DNA of 64,000 nt from Streptococcus rubneri. Lineage in GTDB: Bacteria; Bacillota; Bacilli; Lactobacillales; Streptococcaceae. Below, in pieces: positions 24,084 to 33,112 of the stretch (position 1 is its first letter; the number at the start of each line of letters is the position of its first letter). Under the pieces are notes generated by a model that was not told the DNA's origin, ran no database searches, and worked only from the letters and a program-made list of their open reading frames with translations. Made by a program: the position numbers and the translations under genes. The DNA lies in NCBI RefSeq assembly GCF_004785935.1, contig NZ_SRRP01000001.1, forward strand, positions 682,001 through 746,000, read 5' to 3'.

Positions 24084-26192
24084 CTAATTATTTGAATACA
24101 ATTGCTTATAAATGCCTCCTAATTCAAGAAGTTCTCTATGGGTCCCAATCTCTACAATTTCACCATTATCCATTACTAAGATCTTATCTGCAGATTTGAT
24201 AGTATCTAGTCGATGTGCAATTAAAATCTTAGTGGTACCGATTTCACTTAAGTAAGAAGTTGTAATTTGTTGAGATAAATTATCTAAACTACTTGTTGCT
24301 TCGTCCAAAACAACTACCGAAGGTTTCGACAAAAGACAACGAGCTAAAAGTATCATTTGCTGCTGTCCTCCAGAAAAGTTATTACCTTCTTCAGCGATGA
24401 TTGTCTCTAATCCAAGAGGTAAAGATTTAACTACATTGCTAAGACCAATTGAATTTAGATTTGTCATTAATTCTTCATCTGAAACAAAGTGTCCAAATGT
24501 CAAATTCTCTCTTAAGGTACCATAACTCAGGGTTGAATTTTGTAACACTGCTCCAAAAATCTTTCTATACAATGTTTGACCAATTTCTTCTTTTTCTACT
24601 CCATCAACTTCTATTGAACCAATATTAGGTTCTAATAAACCTAATAAAATTTTAGCTAATGTACTCTTACCTGAACCTGATTCTCCAACAATAGCAACAG
24701 TTTCTCCTTTTTTAATAGTAACATTTATTCCTTTCAAAACATAATCATCAAATAATCCATATTTATACCAAATATCTTTTAATTCTATTTTTTTATCAAA
24801 TTTTATTTCTTGACTGACTCTTTCTGGAATTAATTCGGATTTAGTATTAAACACATCCTCTATTCTTAAAAAATATCCCTTTAATAACATTAATTGTATA
24901 TAGTTGTCACTTAAAGAAATTATAGGAGAAATAAAGTATGGTGAGACTGTACTTATTGCTACAATTTGTCCTAACGTCAATTGTTCGAATGTTTTTATAT
25001 TTACACCTACAATAAGGGTCAAAACAGGGAGAATAATTTGTAAAACATTCGTTATACTACTAACAATTGATAAATGTATATCAAGTTTTCGACCTATGAT
25101 GAGCTGTTTTGTATTAAAATTATCCCATTTATTAATCCAAAATTCCTCTTCTCCAGTTAGCTTAATATCACTATTTTTAGAAATTACTTCAGAAGTAATA
25201 TTTTGAACATTAACCTTTTCTTTTATATTTTTATCAATTAAATTTTTTGAGATTTTTATGATTGGATACATTACAATAGATAGAGCTAGACTTAGTGATA
25301 TTAAAAAGACCACCATGTACTTAGAATAGCTAAATAAAACCACAGCATAAACCACAATCATTAACAAATCAAGTATAGCTGCTATAAAATTATTCGATAG
25401 TATTTCTCTTATATAAACAATAGAATTAGCTCTAAAAAGTATATCCCCTAAAGTACGTTTTTCATAAAAACTGTAAGGTAAATATATCAAATGTTTCATA
25501 AAGTCATAGCTAATCTCTTTATCCATTATATATTTCAAAGACGCAACATATATCTGTCTTAATAAATACATTAGTGAGAATGAAATAGTAAATATAAATA
25601 ATATAGTAAATAACATTCTAGACGAATACGAATCGTCCTTGAAATTCATGTCAATTATGTGTCTATTAGCTATAGGTACTAATGATTGTATTACATACAA
25701 TAATGCTGTTACAAAAAATAAAATCCCTAGCTTATTCCTATACTTAAAAAAATATTTTAAAACAGGCGACTTTTTATTATCTTTATGAGGCATAAAGCTA
25801 TCTAACTTTTTAAATGTTAAAATGATATTTGAATAATGTCTTTCAAATTCACTTATTGACATTCTCTGCCTGCCTTTTGCAGGATCTAAAATATAAAATT
25901 TGTTTTTACTAATTTTTTCAAGAATAATAAAATGAGAACTCTCCCAGAAGCAAATGAGTGGGAAACTGAGAGATTTTAAATCTCCTGCCGAAGCTTTAAA
26001 AGCATTGGAACTTATATTAAAATCTCCTAAAACTTTACTTATAGATAGGAGAGAGTATCCAGATCTGGATGATGGGTAGATTTCACGTAGTTCATTTAAA
26101 GAAATTTCATATTTAAAATAGTTCAATATCATGGCACAGCATGCTAATCCACATTCTGAATTTTCCATTTGATATATCATTGGAACTTTCAC
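24084..26192 (-). CDS. lanT: Peptidase C39-containing lanthipeptide ABC exporter (LanT)
   Basis: A 702-residue bifunctional exporter. The N-terminal C39 protease has its catalytic Cys in ENSECGLACC (about residue 14) and a His in WESSHFIILE (about 95), with Asp in YILDPAKG. The transmembrane domain spans roughly 150-430. The ATPase has Walker A GESGSGKST (about 505), signature FSGGQQQ and Walker B VVLDEATSSLD. It cleaves double-glycine leaders during export, matching the YGG and YGA sites of the two precursors. The start overlaps the preceding M50 gene by 4 bases. Confidence 0.94.
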   Translation of the reverse strand: MKVPMIYQMENSECGLACCAMILNYFKYEISLNELREIYPSSRSGYSLLSISKVLGDFNISSNAFKASAGDLKSLSFPLICFWESSHFIILEKISKNKFYILDPAKGRQRMSISEFERHYSNIILTFKKLDSFMPHKDNKKSPVLKYFFKYRNKLGILFFVTALLYVIQSLVPIANRHIIDMNFKDDSYSSRMLFTILFIFTISFSLMYLLRQIYVASLKYIMDKEISYDFMKHLIYLPYSFYEKRTLGDILFRANSIVYIREILSNNFIAAILDLLMIVVYAVVLFSYSKYMVVFLISLSLALSIVMYPIIKISKNLIDKNIKEKVNVQNITSEVISKNSDIKLTGEEEFWINKWDNFNTKQLIIGRKLDIHLSIVSSITNVLQIILPVLTLIVGVNIKTFEQLTLGQIVAISTVSPYFISPIISLSDNYIQLMLLKGYFLRIEDVFNTKSELIPERVSQEIKFDKKIELKDIWYKYGLFDDYVLKGINVTIKKGETVAIVGESGSGKSTLAKILLGLLEPNIGSIEVDGVEKEEIGQTLYRKIFGAVLQNSTLSYGTLRENLTFGHFVSDEELMTNLNSIGLSNVVKSLPLGLETIIAEEGNNFSGGQQQMILLARCLLSKPSVVVLDEATSSLDNLSQQITTSYLSEIGTTKILIAHRLDTIKSADKILVMDNGEIVEIGTHRELLELGGIYKQLYSNN

Positions 26193-27118
26193 AATACTCC
26201 CTCCTTGTTCAAAATAAAGTCGATAATTTCTTCTTGTCTAAAATCTACTAATTTCTTTAGATACTTAATCTTTTTTAAATATTTATTATTTTTCGAGTAA
26301 ATATAGTTTGACAAGGTAAAAACAACTTCTTCTGAAGATAAGTTCTGTGGAATAAACCAATCAGAAGATTTATGTAGTAATTTATAGTACTCACGGATAA
26401 TATTTTCCTGAATATTTGAATCAAAAACTTCATTATTAGCAATTGTAAATGCTGATCCTTCACCTTTTACTTCAAAGTAAAGGTTTATCAAACATTTTTC
26501 AAATTTTGAAAAAAAAGATTTTTCTTTAGAGGTTAATTTTGCAAAATCGTCGATTGTTATATGAGGATTATTATAGAAACTATTCGCAAAGAATCTTTGA
26601 TATGTTTTTGAATCTTTTGAATACAAAACTATCTCTCTAATAGCATTGCCATCTGTTCCATCAATTGGTAAACATACCGTAACTAGAAAAAGAATTATAT
26701 TCAAAATAAAAAATTCTGATGCGTACGGCACAAATCCCAAAAGTGCTAATATTGCGACAATTAGGTTAGCTCCACCTCCCCCAAAGAAGTAGAACACCAA
26801 ATTCCTATCACTATTTTTTTCATTAGTAATGTTTCTATTACTCATTTGACAATAACCGAATGCTAATAACACTGGAAATTTGAAATATATTTTTTTTCTA
26901 AAATAGAAGAAAAAGGGAGTAGCAAGCATCTCTAGTTTATAAGATAAACATCTTCCCACTAAAAAATGACCTAGTTCATGTAATATAACTGATATTAACG
27001 AAATTAAAATCAATCGAAAAAAATAGATTAATGAATCATTTGGAAAAATTATCAATAATAGGAACAATAACGGAGCCAAACATAAATATATGACAGAGTT
27101 ATTTAATATTTTCAACAT
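26189..27118 (-). CDS. M50 (site-2-protease-like) membrane metalloprotease in lanthipeptide operon
   Basis: A 309-residue polytopic protein with the zinc motif HELGHF (about residue 42) in a hydrophobic helix and a later LPIDGTDGNAIRE that supplies the second metal-ligand region (equivalent to the family's N-x-x-P-x-x-x-x-DG). Four or more membrane segments are visible. It sits between the flavin reductase and lanT genes with overlaps on both sides, so it is an operon member. Its job is not established. Self-immunity, assisting leader or linker removal, or signalling are possibilities; no LanFEG immunity transporter is present, which makes immunity attractive. Confidence 0.82.
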   Translation of the reverse strand: MLKILNNSVIYLCLAPLLFLLLIIFPNDSLIYFFRLILISLISVILHELGHFLVGRCLSYKLEMLATPFFFYFRKKIYFKFPVLLAFGYCQMSNRNITNEKNSDRNLVFYFFGGGGANLIVAILALLGFVPYASEFFILNIILFLVTVCLPIDGTDGNAIREIVLYSKDSKTYQRFFANSFYNNPHITIDDFAKLTSKEKSFFSKFEKCLINLYFEVKGEGSAFTIANNEVFDSNIQENIIREYYKLLHKSSDWFIPQNLSSEEVVFTLSNYIYSKNNKYLKKIKYLKKLVDFRQEEIIDFILNKEGVL

Positions 27119-27803
27119 AATACCATTCCTCTAAACTATTAGCTTCAAAAAGGCGTTTTTTCTCCCAATACATCTTCTCAAAATGTTCGGAATCATAATT
27201 TTCTAAAATTAATTTTAATGTCTGGTAAGCTCTTTCTTGATAATCCGTTGTTTTGTACTTAATTTTCCCTTCAAGTACATCTTCAATTTTATAAGTTGCC
27301 TCCATCAACTGAGCCTCTGCAATATCTTTGAGTGAATTGGTAATTGAAACTTGGTGTAATATCTGTCCTCCCATATATGAAAATATATCTTTAAGATATT
27401 CTGACACATTATCAGAGCCGTTACTCTCAGCAACATCTAATGTTACAACAAACTTTCCAGCTAATCGAAAAAGATGGCTCCACCCCCCAATCCTTTCAAT
27501 AAAGTTTTTTGTGTCCACAGATACGTTTTGTAAATATACAGGAGAAGAGATAATTATAATATCAGACTCTAATAACTCTTTTTTTATAATACCTCCATCA
27601 TCAGCATTACTTTGCCTATCAATTCCTTTCTTAAACAACTCTTCTGAATCAGAATTAGATATTTTTAGCTCTGAATTGAAAGGTGTCCTGAAAGATATAT
27701 CAACATTATTTCTACTAGAAATGATACTTGAAAGTCTCTTAGTATACTCTAAAGTCTTAGAGTTATGATTTCGCACTCCTGCATATATAAATATTTTATT
27801 CAT
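27099..27803 (-). CDS. NADPH-dependent FMN reductase-like protein; candidate LanJ dehydroalanine reductase
   Basis: A 234-residue flavodoxin-fold protein. Its N-terminal phosphate loop (KIFIYAGVRNHNSKTLEYTK) has the S-K-T pattern, and ISSPVYLQNVSVDTKNFIER is the FMN-edge signature of the reductase family. The C-terminal 60 residues are helical. In lanthipeptide clusters this family includes LanJB enzymes (BsjJB of bicereucin), which reduce dehydroalanine to D-alanine. Being inside an operon with LanM makes that role plausible here. It overlaps the M50 gene by 20 bases. The assignment to LanJB rather than a general reductase is inferred from context. Confidence 0.78.
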   Translation of the reverse strand: MNKIFIYAGVRNHNSKTLEYTKRLSSIISSRNNVDISFRTPFNSELKISNSDSEELFKKGIDRQSNADDGGIIKKELLESDIIIISSPVYLQNVSVDTKNFIERIGGWSHLFRLAGKFVVTLDVAESNGSDNVSEYLKDIFSYMGGQILHQVSITNSLKDIAEAQLMEATYKIEDVLEGKIKYKTTDYQERAYQTLKLILENYDSEHFEKMYWEKKRLFEANSLEEWYYVENIK

Positions 27804-28152
27804 TTTAATTCATCCTCTCAATTTGAATTTAGTAGATTTTTCAAGATAGTATGGTACAAAAACAGACTTTTGTTGGCTCACATTATTACATATGTTTTGT
27901 ATTAAACCAAAATCAATACTATTTTTGGAGTAGTTTTGATTTTAGTTTAAAATCATTTCTATAACAGTAGCATATACCTCAAGCCGTTTAGCAATTAGAA
28001 TAGAACCTTTCTTTATTATATTATTATTCTAATGAAAAGCTACACTATTAAAAATATTTTATAGAATTACATATTAAACTAGTCAATCTTGGTATTTTTA
28101 TATTGCTTAATGAGTGGACACCTCTATTTTAGAAACAAAACTATAAATTAAG
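27804..28152. other. 349-bp spacer between lanM and the reductase gene
   Basis: There is no start-bearing gene. On the minus strand a stop-free stretch of 44 codons (27813-27944, containing GLIQNICNNVSQQKSVFVPY) precedes the reductase without an ATG or binding site, so it may be the ghost of a lost gene. The gap is odd because all other genes downstream in the operon overlap or nearly touch. No strong promoter was found. Confidence 0.35.
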
Positions 28153-31143
28153 CTAGATCTCAAGTAATGAGGGGATAACTATCTTTTTGTCATTCTGATT
28201 CAGTGCGATATACCTTAAAAAAGTATAAGCAATACCAGTCACACCTGTATACAAAGAAAAATTTGGGAAATTGCTTGTTTGGACGATACGATACTCTCCT
28301 TCTTTTGATTTATTCATTACAACACTGCACAATAAAGACTCCAATTCCATACTAGTATCCATTTCTTTCATGTAGTCGATGTAAAAATTTATTATGGCCA
28401 TACTTCCATGGCAAAATGTATCATTATCTAAACTAGCTACAATTCCCTCTGGAACACTTTGGGGATAATTAACTAATGTCCCAAATTCTCCACTACACCA
28501 CTTCAAAGAATGAATTTTGATTTTCTCCCTAGGAACTAGTTGTAAAATTAATTCTTTATATTTTTTAAGTCTTGTCACTTTATAAATATTTTTTAATGTA
28601 AAAATTACACCTGATAGTCCATGGCCAAAACTATATCCAAAATTACTATTATCTCTCTCGCTTACATCATTATATAGCGTATCACCTAAACTTAATACTA
28701 GCCTTAGAACACGTTCCCTCTCTATTCCTCTCCTATAATATCTTACCAGTGTATTAATTAAAGGTAGAAGACCATTAATATAGTCAGACTTGTTTGAAAC
28801 ACTTGCAAAATCAGTCTTTTCAAGCTCAGTTAAAACACTCTTTATATAATTTAAGCATGGGAGAGTATTTGTATCGTAATCCTCTATAATGGATAGAACA
28901 ATGAAATATCCTATATCCCCAGTTAAACCAAATGTGGTCTTAGATAAAGAAACAGATTGCGGAATTGCAGATAACATTTTATTGTACAGTTGAGTATATG
29001 ATGATTTATCTTTCAATACTTTTACATAGTACATAAACAGTAGTATTCCAGCTCTACCCCTATACATATCATTACCCGTTTGTTCAAGACACCATTTAGA
29101 ATCTTTAAAATTAACAGGTATACTCCAAATTGGATATTCGTCATAAATATTATTAATAACCAAAGAGTCTGCAATATTTTCTACTTCATTATGCAGAATA
29201 GTAACTAAACTTTCATTTGGGAGTTTTTTTCTATTAGATAAGTTTAATTTATATCCTTTTTTTCGCTGATCAAAGCTTGGAAAATAAATTTCAATGATAT
29301 CAAGTTGCTTTTCTAAATTTTCCAAATTATTATTAGGTAAATATTTCATAAAATAGTCATATCCAGAAAATTGATGTAGGGAAATAAAATGATTTCCAAA
29401 ATCATCGTAGATTTCATTGATATTTGTATCTGTATAAAAAATCGGAATATCTAATAACCTCATTTGTTCACATTCACTTGCTACAATACCTTGATTAGAA
29501 AACTTATTGCTCCAGAGATTTTCCAATGCTTTTTCTCTATCTAACATTTCTTCATAAAAATCAGGATGATATAAAAAAGATAGTACTGAAGCATAGCTAT
29601 TTGTGTCTCTAAAAAGTACCCTTGTCTTTAAACCATACAAGTTTGCTTTTAATAGCATTTTAAATTCTTCTGTTTTATTTAACTCTTCAAATATCAAATA
29701 AAAATCCCTAAAACCTTTTTTGAAATCTTTTATATACTTATCAAATTCTATATCACCATCCCGAATAGGGAGGTTTTTCCCACCTTCAAAATCAATTTTC
29801 CCAATATCAAACTTTACCTTATCAGTATTTAAATTAATTAAAACTTGACCATTAAAAGCATCCTTCTTAAAACTTCCTGTAAGAGCACTAATCTCAACAT
29901 CAAGACCATCCTCCCTTTTTACTCCCTCTGTTGGAAGAAGCAAAGTTCGAGTCACCCTGTGAAACAGGGTATCCAGCAAACTCTGACCAGTTTTATCATC
30001 AAATAGAGGTTGCTGTAACATTGTTTCAAAGTCTATTATTACAGGCATATCTCCATAGGAAATCAAATTTTCAAAATGTATATCACACCCATTAAATAAA
30101 TATATAAATGCTAAAAGCACACCAAAATTATAATAATATTCAGGTAATTTTTTCTTTTGCTCTAGAGGTAGATAATCAATAAATTCTTCATAGCTGTGAT
30201 CCGAATAAGCAATAGTTCGAGGTATTCTTATCCTAATTTTTTCATCAACCTTTCGGATATACTCAGCAATAGTATTTAGTGAGTTATTGATTATTAAATT
30301 TTTAGGCTTGTAAACAATTTTCGCGTCATCAAAGAAGAGTATCAAAACAGTTTTTCCTTGGCTGTGTGTATCACCCTTTCCAAATTTTATATCATTTAAT
30401 TTCCCCCTTAGCCCTAATTCTTCTTCTAGCACACTAAAATCATTTTCTAAATTTGATAAAATTTCTATAAAATAAGTATAGAACCGAAGACAAGACTCCG
30501 ATATTTGCCTCAGTAAAACGGGATATTTGTTATAAAAATTTAATATATTCTCTTCCTTGTCAAACAATGTTATAAAATATTTGTACCGTTGCTGCTCCGA
30601 TTCCCCTTCAAGTAAACCTTTTTCACGCAATGAATTTATCTCTAAAACCAAAGGTTTAACAATCCAAGGATAGATTAAATCTTCTAAATAAAATACTAGA
30701 GAGGAAAAAATATTTCCATTCTTGTCAACCCACTCGTATTCTTTATTCTCTAGATAATTATTGATTAATTTAAGCAAATTAATAATAAAGGGTTCCAAAA
30801 TTCTAGAAAAATCTTTCTTAAAATTAATTCTTTGGGGATGTTTTCTAAATATTTCAAATGAACCCTCCGCAAATTTATACCATTCCGAATTTTCGGCATA
30901 TTCTGAATATAGTCTTATCTGTTCCTCGGTATAATCATAGTTCACAGTGTTAGAAAATATTTTTTTATTGTAATTATTTAATTTCAACATTTCTTCAAAA
31001 GTATTTTCAGAAATAATTGACATTGTAGAACGCCAATTATTTAATGAAAAGTTATTTAAGGAATTATCATTTCGTTCAGATAATATTTGATATCTTTCCT
31101 TAATAAACAATGTTTTATGCACATTTTTAAATTTATATTTCAT
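28153..31143 (-). CDS. lanM: Class II lanthipeptide synthetase LanM
   Basis: A 996-residue bifunctional enzyme. The N-terminal DUF4135 dehydratase (about 150-600) contains KPKNL, ENLISYG and VIIDFETMLQ-type kinase-like motifs; it phosphorylates and eliminates Ser/Thr. The C-terminal LanC-like cyclase (about 650-996) has FGHGLSGV and the zinc ligands in LKWCSGEFG (about 890) and NDTFCHGS (about 915), which direct Cys addition to form lanthionines. The start is ATG with GGAGG 8 bases upstream. It follows the two precursor genes after an attenuator-like hairpin. One LanM for two precursors implies broad substrate acceptance. Confidence 0.95.
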   Translation of the reverse strand: MKYKFKNVHKTLFIKERYQILSERNDNSLNNFSLNNWRSTMSIISENTFEEMLKLNNYNKKIFSNTVNYDYTEEQIRLYSEYAENSEWYKFAEGSFEIFRKHPQRINFKKDFSRILEPFIINLLKLINNYLENKEYEWVDKNGNIFSSLVFYLEDLIYPWIVKPLVLEINSLREKGLLEGESEQQRYKYFITLFDKEENILNFYNKYPVLLRQISESCLRFYTYFIEILSNLENDFSVLEEELGLRGKLNDIKFGKGDTHSQGKTVLILFFDDAKIVYKPKNLIINNSLNTIAEYIRKVDEKIRIRIPRTIAYSDHSYEEFIDYLPLEQKKKLPEYYYNFGVLLAFIYLFNGCDIHFENLISYGDMPVIIDFETMLQQPLFDDKTGQSLLDTLFHRVTRTLLLPTEGVKREDGLDVEISALTGSFKKDAFNGQVLINLNTDKVKFDIGKIDFEGGKNLPIRDGDIEFDKYIKDFKKGFRDFYLIFEELNKTEEFKMLLKANLYGLKTRVLFRDTNSYASVLSFLYHPDFYEEMLDREKALENLWSNKFSNQGIVASECEQMRLLDIPIFYTDTNINEIYDDFGNHFISLHQFSGYDYFMKYLPNNNLENLEKQLDIIEIYFPSFDQRKKGYKLNLSNRKKLPNESLVTILHNEVENIADSLVINNIYDEYPIWSIPVNFKDSKWCLEQTGNDMYRGRAGILLFMYYVKVLKDKSSYTQLYNKMLSAIPQSVSLSKTTFGLTGDIGYFIVLSIIEDYDTNTLPCLNYIKSVLTELEKTDFASVSNKSDYINGLLPLINTLVRYYRRGIERERVLRLVLSLGDTLYNDVSERDNSNFGYSFGHGLSGVIFTLKNIYKVTRLKKYKELILQLVPREKIKIHSLKWCSGEFGTLVNYPQSVPEGIVASLDNDTFCHGSMAIINFYIDYMKEMDTSMELESLLCSVVMNKSKEGEYRIVQTSNFPNFSLYTGVTGIAYTFLRYIALNQNDKKIVIPSLLEI

Positions 31144-31181
31144 TTACTTACCTCCAACCTATACGACTTACTATTGTTTTT

Positions 31182-31221
31182 AAAAAAAAACCTCTCTCAA
31201 AATTATTAGTTACGAGAGAGG
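31182..31221 (-). terminator. Attenuator between precursor genes and lanM
   Basis: On the minus strand CCTCTCTC pairs with GAGAGAGG (8 bp) and nine T follow. Its position after the precursors and before lanM suits partial termination, giving many precursor transcripts per synthetase transcript. Confidence 0.75.
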
Positions 31222-31259
31222 AAAATAAAGAGCAACTTTTATTTTTAAAATTGAATATT

Positions 31260-31448
31260 TTATTTTTTCTTGTTGTCTTTGCCACAACGAGTCTGAGCTG
31301 AACCCAAATATGATGCAATAAAACTTAATGTAGCAGAACATATAATTGATGATCTAGGGTCAGCACCATCTGTGCCACCATAAACCAATTGCATTTCTTC
31401 AAGGGATAATTCTTTCAAACTCTTTCCGATTACAAAATCATTTTTCAT
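31260..31448 (-). CDS. Lanthipeptide precursor 2
   Basis: A 62-residue precursor. The leader contains the ELSLEEMQLVYGG recognition and double-Gly site. A short acidic linker TDGADP follows, then a core rich in Ser/Thr with two cysteines: RSSIICSATLSFIASYL and a tail with TRCGKDNKKK. Six-residue linkers after the GG site, removed by an extracellular subtilase, are known from cytolysin and lichenicidin. LanP may cut next to the acidic residue. The basic KDNKKK end is unusual. It starts 6 bases after precursor 1 and forms a two-peptide pair with it. Confidence 0.92.
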   Translation of the reverse strand: MKNDFVIGKSLKELSLEEMQLVYGGTDGADPRSSIICSATLSFIASYLGSAQTRCGKDNKKK

Positions 31449-31454
31449 TTTAAT

Positions 31455-31679
31455 TTACCCCAAACAATCATTATTGTAGCTAAATATCCCCCCAATACCA
31501 GAAATAATTGCACTAATGCATACTTTCGAGCTACGTGCAGCTGATTTCAAAATAGTAGGAGTAGGCGTCCAAAGTGGCTCTGCACCATCAGATGCACCAT
31601 AAATTAAACTCATTTCATCAGCAGACAATGATTTTAAACTTTTTCCACAAAATTTTTCGTTTGAATTAAAGTTGGTCAT
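31455..31679 (-). CDS. Lanthipeptide precursor 1
   Basis: A 74-residue precursor. The leader carries KSLKSLSADEMSLIYGA with a Gly-Ala processing site, then the linker SDGAEP parallel to TDGADP of its partner. The core begins LWTPTPTILKSAARSSKVCI and ends SYNNDCLG with two cysteines and many Ser/Thr residues. Strong binding site AAGGAGGAG. The core has a Thr-Pro repeat and a Cys near the end, like beta-type two-component lantibiotics. Extra Ser residues beyond those needed for two rings could be D-Ala sites if the reductase is a LanJ. Confidence 0.92.
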   Translation of the reverse strand: MTNFNSNEKFCGKSLKSLSADEMSLIYGASDGAEPLWTPTPTILKSAARSSKVCISAIISGIGGIFSYNNDCLG

Positions 31680-31781
31680 AACTAATAACTCCTCCTTATA
31701 AAAAGTTAAATAAGTTGCTCTATATTTTTCGTTTTTTCAGATAAATTATAATTCTCTCATTCTCGTGCAAAATATCGGGTT

Positions 31782-31940
31782 TTAATCCGCCTTACCTACA
31801 TCAAGTCCATTAGACTTCTTTTGTGACTTCACTCGAATGTCATATTGCCTATCTTTCTGAATAAACTGTTGGTAAGGAATTGTATTACTAAACATAAAAA
31901 CACCTAGTAATACAAATGTAACTAATTTTTTTATTTCCAC
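31782..31940 (-). CDS. phrA: PhrA-type signalling peptide precursor
   Basis: A 52-residue preproprotein read from GTG: MEIKKLVTFVLLGVFMFSNT is a basic-hydrophobic secretion signal, and the C-terminus is SNGLDVGKAD and a stop. The last seven residues equal the active pneumococcal PhrA heptapeptide LDVGKAD, as I recall it from the TprA/PhrA literature. The mature peptide would be released outside, re-imported by an oligopeptide permease and bind TprA. GTG is the only plausible in-frame start; its binding site is weak. It lies between the divergent tprA gene and the lanthipeptide precursors, with its own promoter. Confidence 0.9.
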   Translation of the reverse strand: MEIKKLVTFVLLGVFMFSNTIPYQQFIQKDRQYDIRVKSQKKSNGLDVGKAD

Positions 31941-31985
31941 GTTTTTTTCTCATGCAATGAAACCCCTTTCTGTTTCCTTGTTTTT

Positions 31986-32014
31986 ATTCTAACATATATA
32001 TATTACTTAGTCAA
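31986..32014 (-). promoter_or_regulatory. phrA promoter
   Basis: The -35 is TTGACT at 32009-32014 and the -10 is TAGAAT at 31986-31991 with a 17-base spacer and an extended TG. This near-consensus promoter faces the lanthipeptide genes and may also read through to them. Confidence 0.7.
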
Positions 32015-32081
32015 TTGTTTTTATTACATTTTGAACTTTTTTTTTTTTTTATTACCATAGAGAATTATTTATTCCTTTAAC

Positions 32082-32110
32082 TTGCTATTTTGAACTAAAA
32101 ATTTTATAAT
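32082..32110 (+). promoter_or_regulatory. tprA promoter
   Basis: TTGCTA at 32082-32087, 17-base spacer, TATAAT at 32105-32110. It is divergent from the phrA promoter. A GGAAGG binding site precedes the tprA start. Confidence 0.6.
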
Positions 32111-32144
32111 GAAATTAAGCAAATAGGAAGGTTTATTATCTTTA

Positions 32145-33008
32145 ATGAATACACTCGCAGAGAAATTCAGATTGAAAAGAAAAGAGTTGAGACTCTCCCA
32201 ACAAACTCTTGCAGAAGGAATTTGTGAACAAAGTCAGATTAGTAAAATTGAGAGAGGGCATTTCATTCCCTCCGCAGACCTTTTGTTCAAACTCTCACAA
32301 CGACTTGAAGTACCATTAGATTATTTTTTTAATGAACAAATTGAAATTAAATCTAACCTCTCTAATTTCAAGCAATTATCTGCTCGCCTATTGGATGATA
32401 GAAATTATAACGATTTAGAATATCTTTATAAAATAGAGATAGAGAGAGGTAGCTTTCTAACACTAGAAGATCGAACTTACCTTGAATGGATTAAAGCTAT
32501 TATTGACTTCTATCAATATGACAGTAAGTGTGAGGCTATTTCTTCATTGGAAAATATATTATTAAAAGTCTCCTCAAATACTCTGATTTATTTAAAGGTA
32601 TTAAATACTCTATCTAATTTCTATTCCTTAGTGGGTCGTGAACAAGAATATGAGGCAAACTACTCTCATTTAATGGAGTTATATCAGACAAAAAATTTTG
32701 AGCATCAAGAGTTTTTATTTGGCTACATCAGAGTTCGTTACAACTACGCTCACTACCTAGTGTCAAAGGAAAAATATAACGAAGCCATCCAAGAAGCTCT
32801 TGAGACGATTGAACTCTGTAAACAAAGACAGACAAGCTACCAACTGGCTCCTCTACTTATTCTTGTAGGAAATGCTGGAGCCAAATTTCTAGACAAAGAA
32901 CAAGTCAAAAATTATTATATAGAAGCAAGAGAGCTATGCAAGATTTATAACAATCCTTTAATGTTGATGAAGATAGAAAATTATTTGAAAGAATTAGATA
33001 CTGTTTAG
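32145..33008 (+). CDS. tprA: TprA/PlcR-like quorum-sensing regulator
   Basis: A 287-residue regulator. The N-terminal XRE helix-turn-helix is complete (FRLKRKELRLSQQTLAEGIC, SQISKIERGHFIPSADLLF). From about residue 75 there are five or so TPR-like helical pairs that bind the peptide (for example YNYAHYLVSKEKYNEAIQEA). It belongs to the RRNPP/PlcR group. Divergence from phrA and the LDVGKAD signal identify it as TprA. TprA represses until PhrA accumulates, and this fits control of the adjacent lanthipeptide operon. Confidence 0.9.
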   Translation: MNTLAEKFRLKRKELRLSQQTLAEGICEQSQISKIERGHFIPSADLLFKLSQRLEVPLDYFFNEQIEIKSNLSNFKQLSARLLDDRNYNDLEYLYKIEIERGSFLTLEDRTYLEWIKAIIDFYQYDSKCEAISSLENILLKVSSNTLIYLKVLNTLSNFYSLVGREQEYEANYSHLMELYQTKNFEHQEFLFGYIRVRYNYAHYLVSKEKYNEAIQEALETIELCKQRQTSYQLAPLLILVGNAGAKFLDKEQVKNYYIEARELCKIYNNPLMLMKIENYLKELDTV

Positions 33009-33052
33009 TTAATCTTGACATTATAGTTTTTCTGAAACGTTAAATAACCTGT

Positions 33053-33085
33053 AAGGCTGATAGTGAAATTAATACTATCAGCCTT
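33053..33085. terminator. Bidirectional terminator between tprA and relaxase genes
   Basis: AAGGCTGATAGT and ACTATCAGCCTT form a perfect 12-bp stem with a 9-base loop, with a T-rich flank on the plus side (ATAATTTTT). It separates the convergent tprA and relaxase operons. Confidence 0.8.
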
Positions 33086-33112
33086 ATAATTTTTCCATGG
33101 TATCTCAAATAA

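Noticed and set aside
27813-27944. A third precursor or small gene in the lanM-reductase gap
   Set aside because: The 44-codon open stretch has no start codon, no ribosome-binding site and no leader-like motif.
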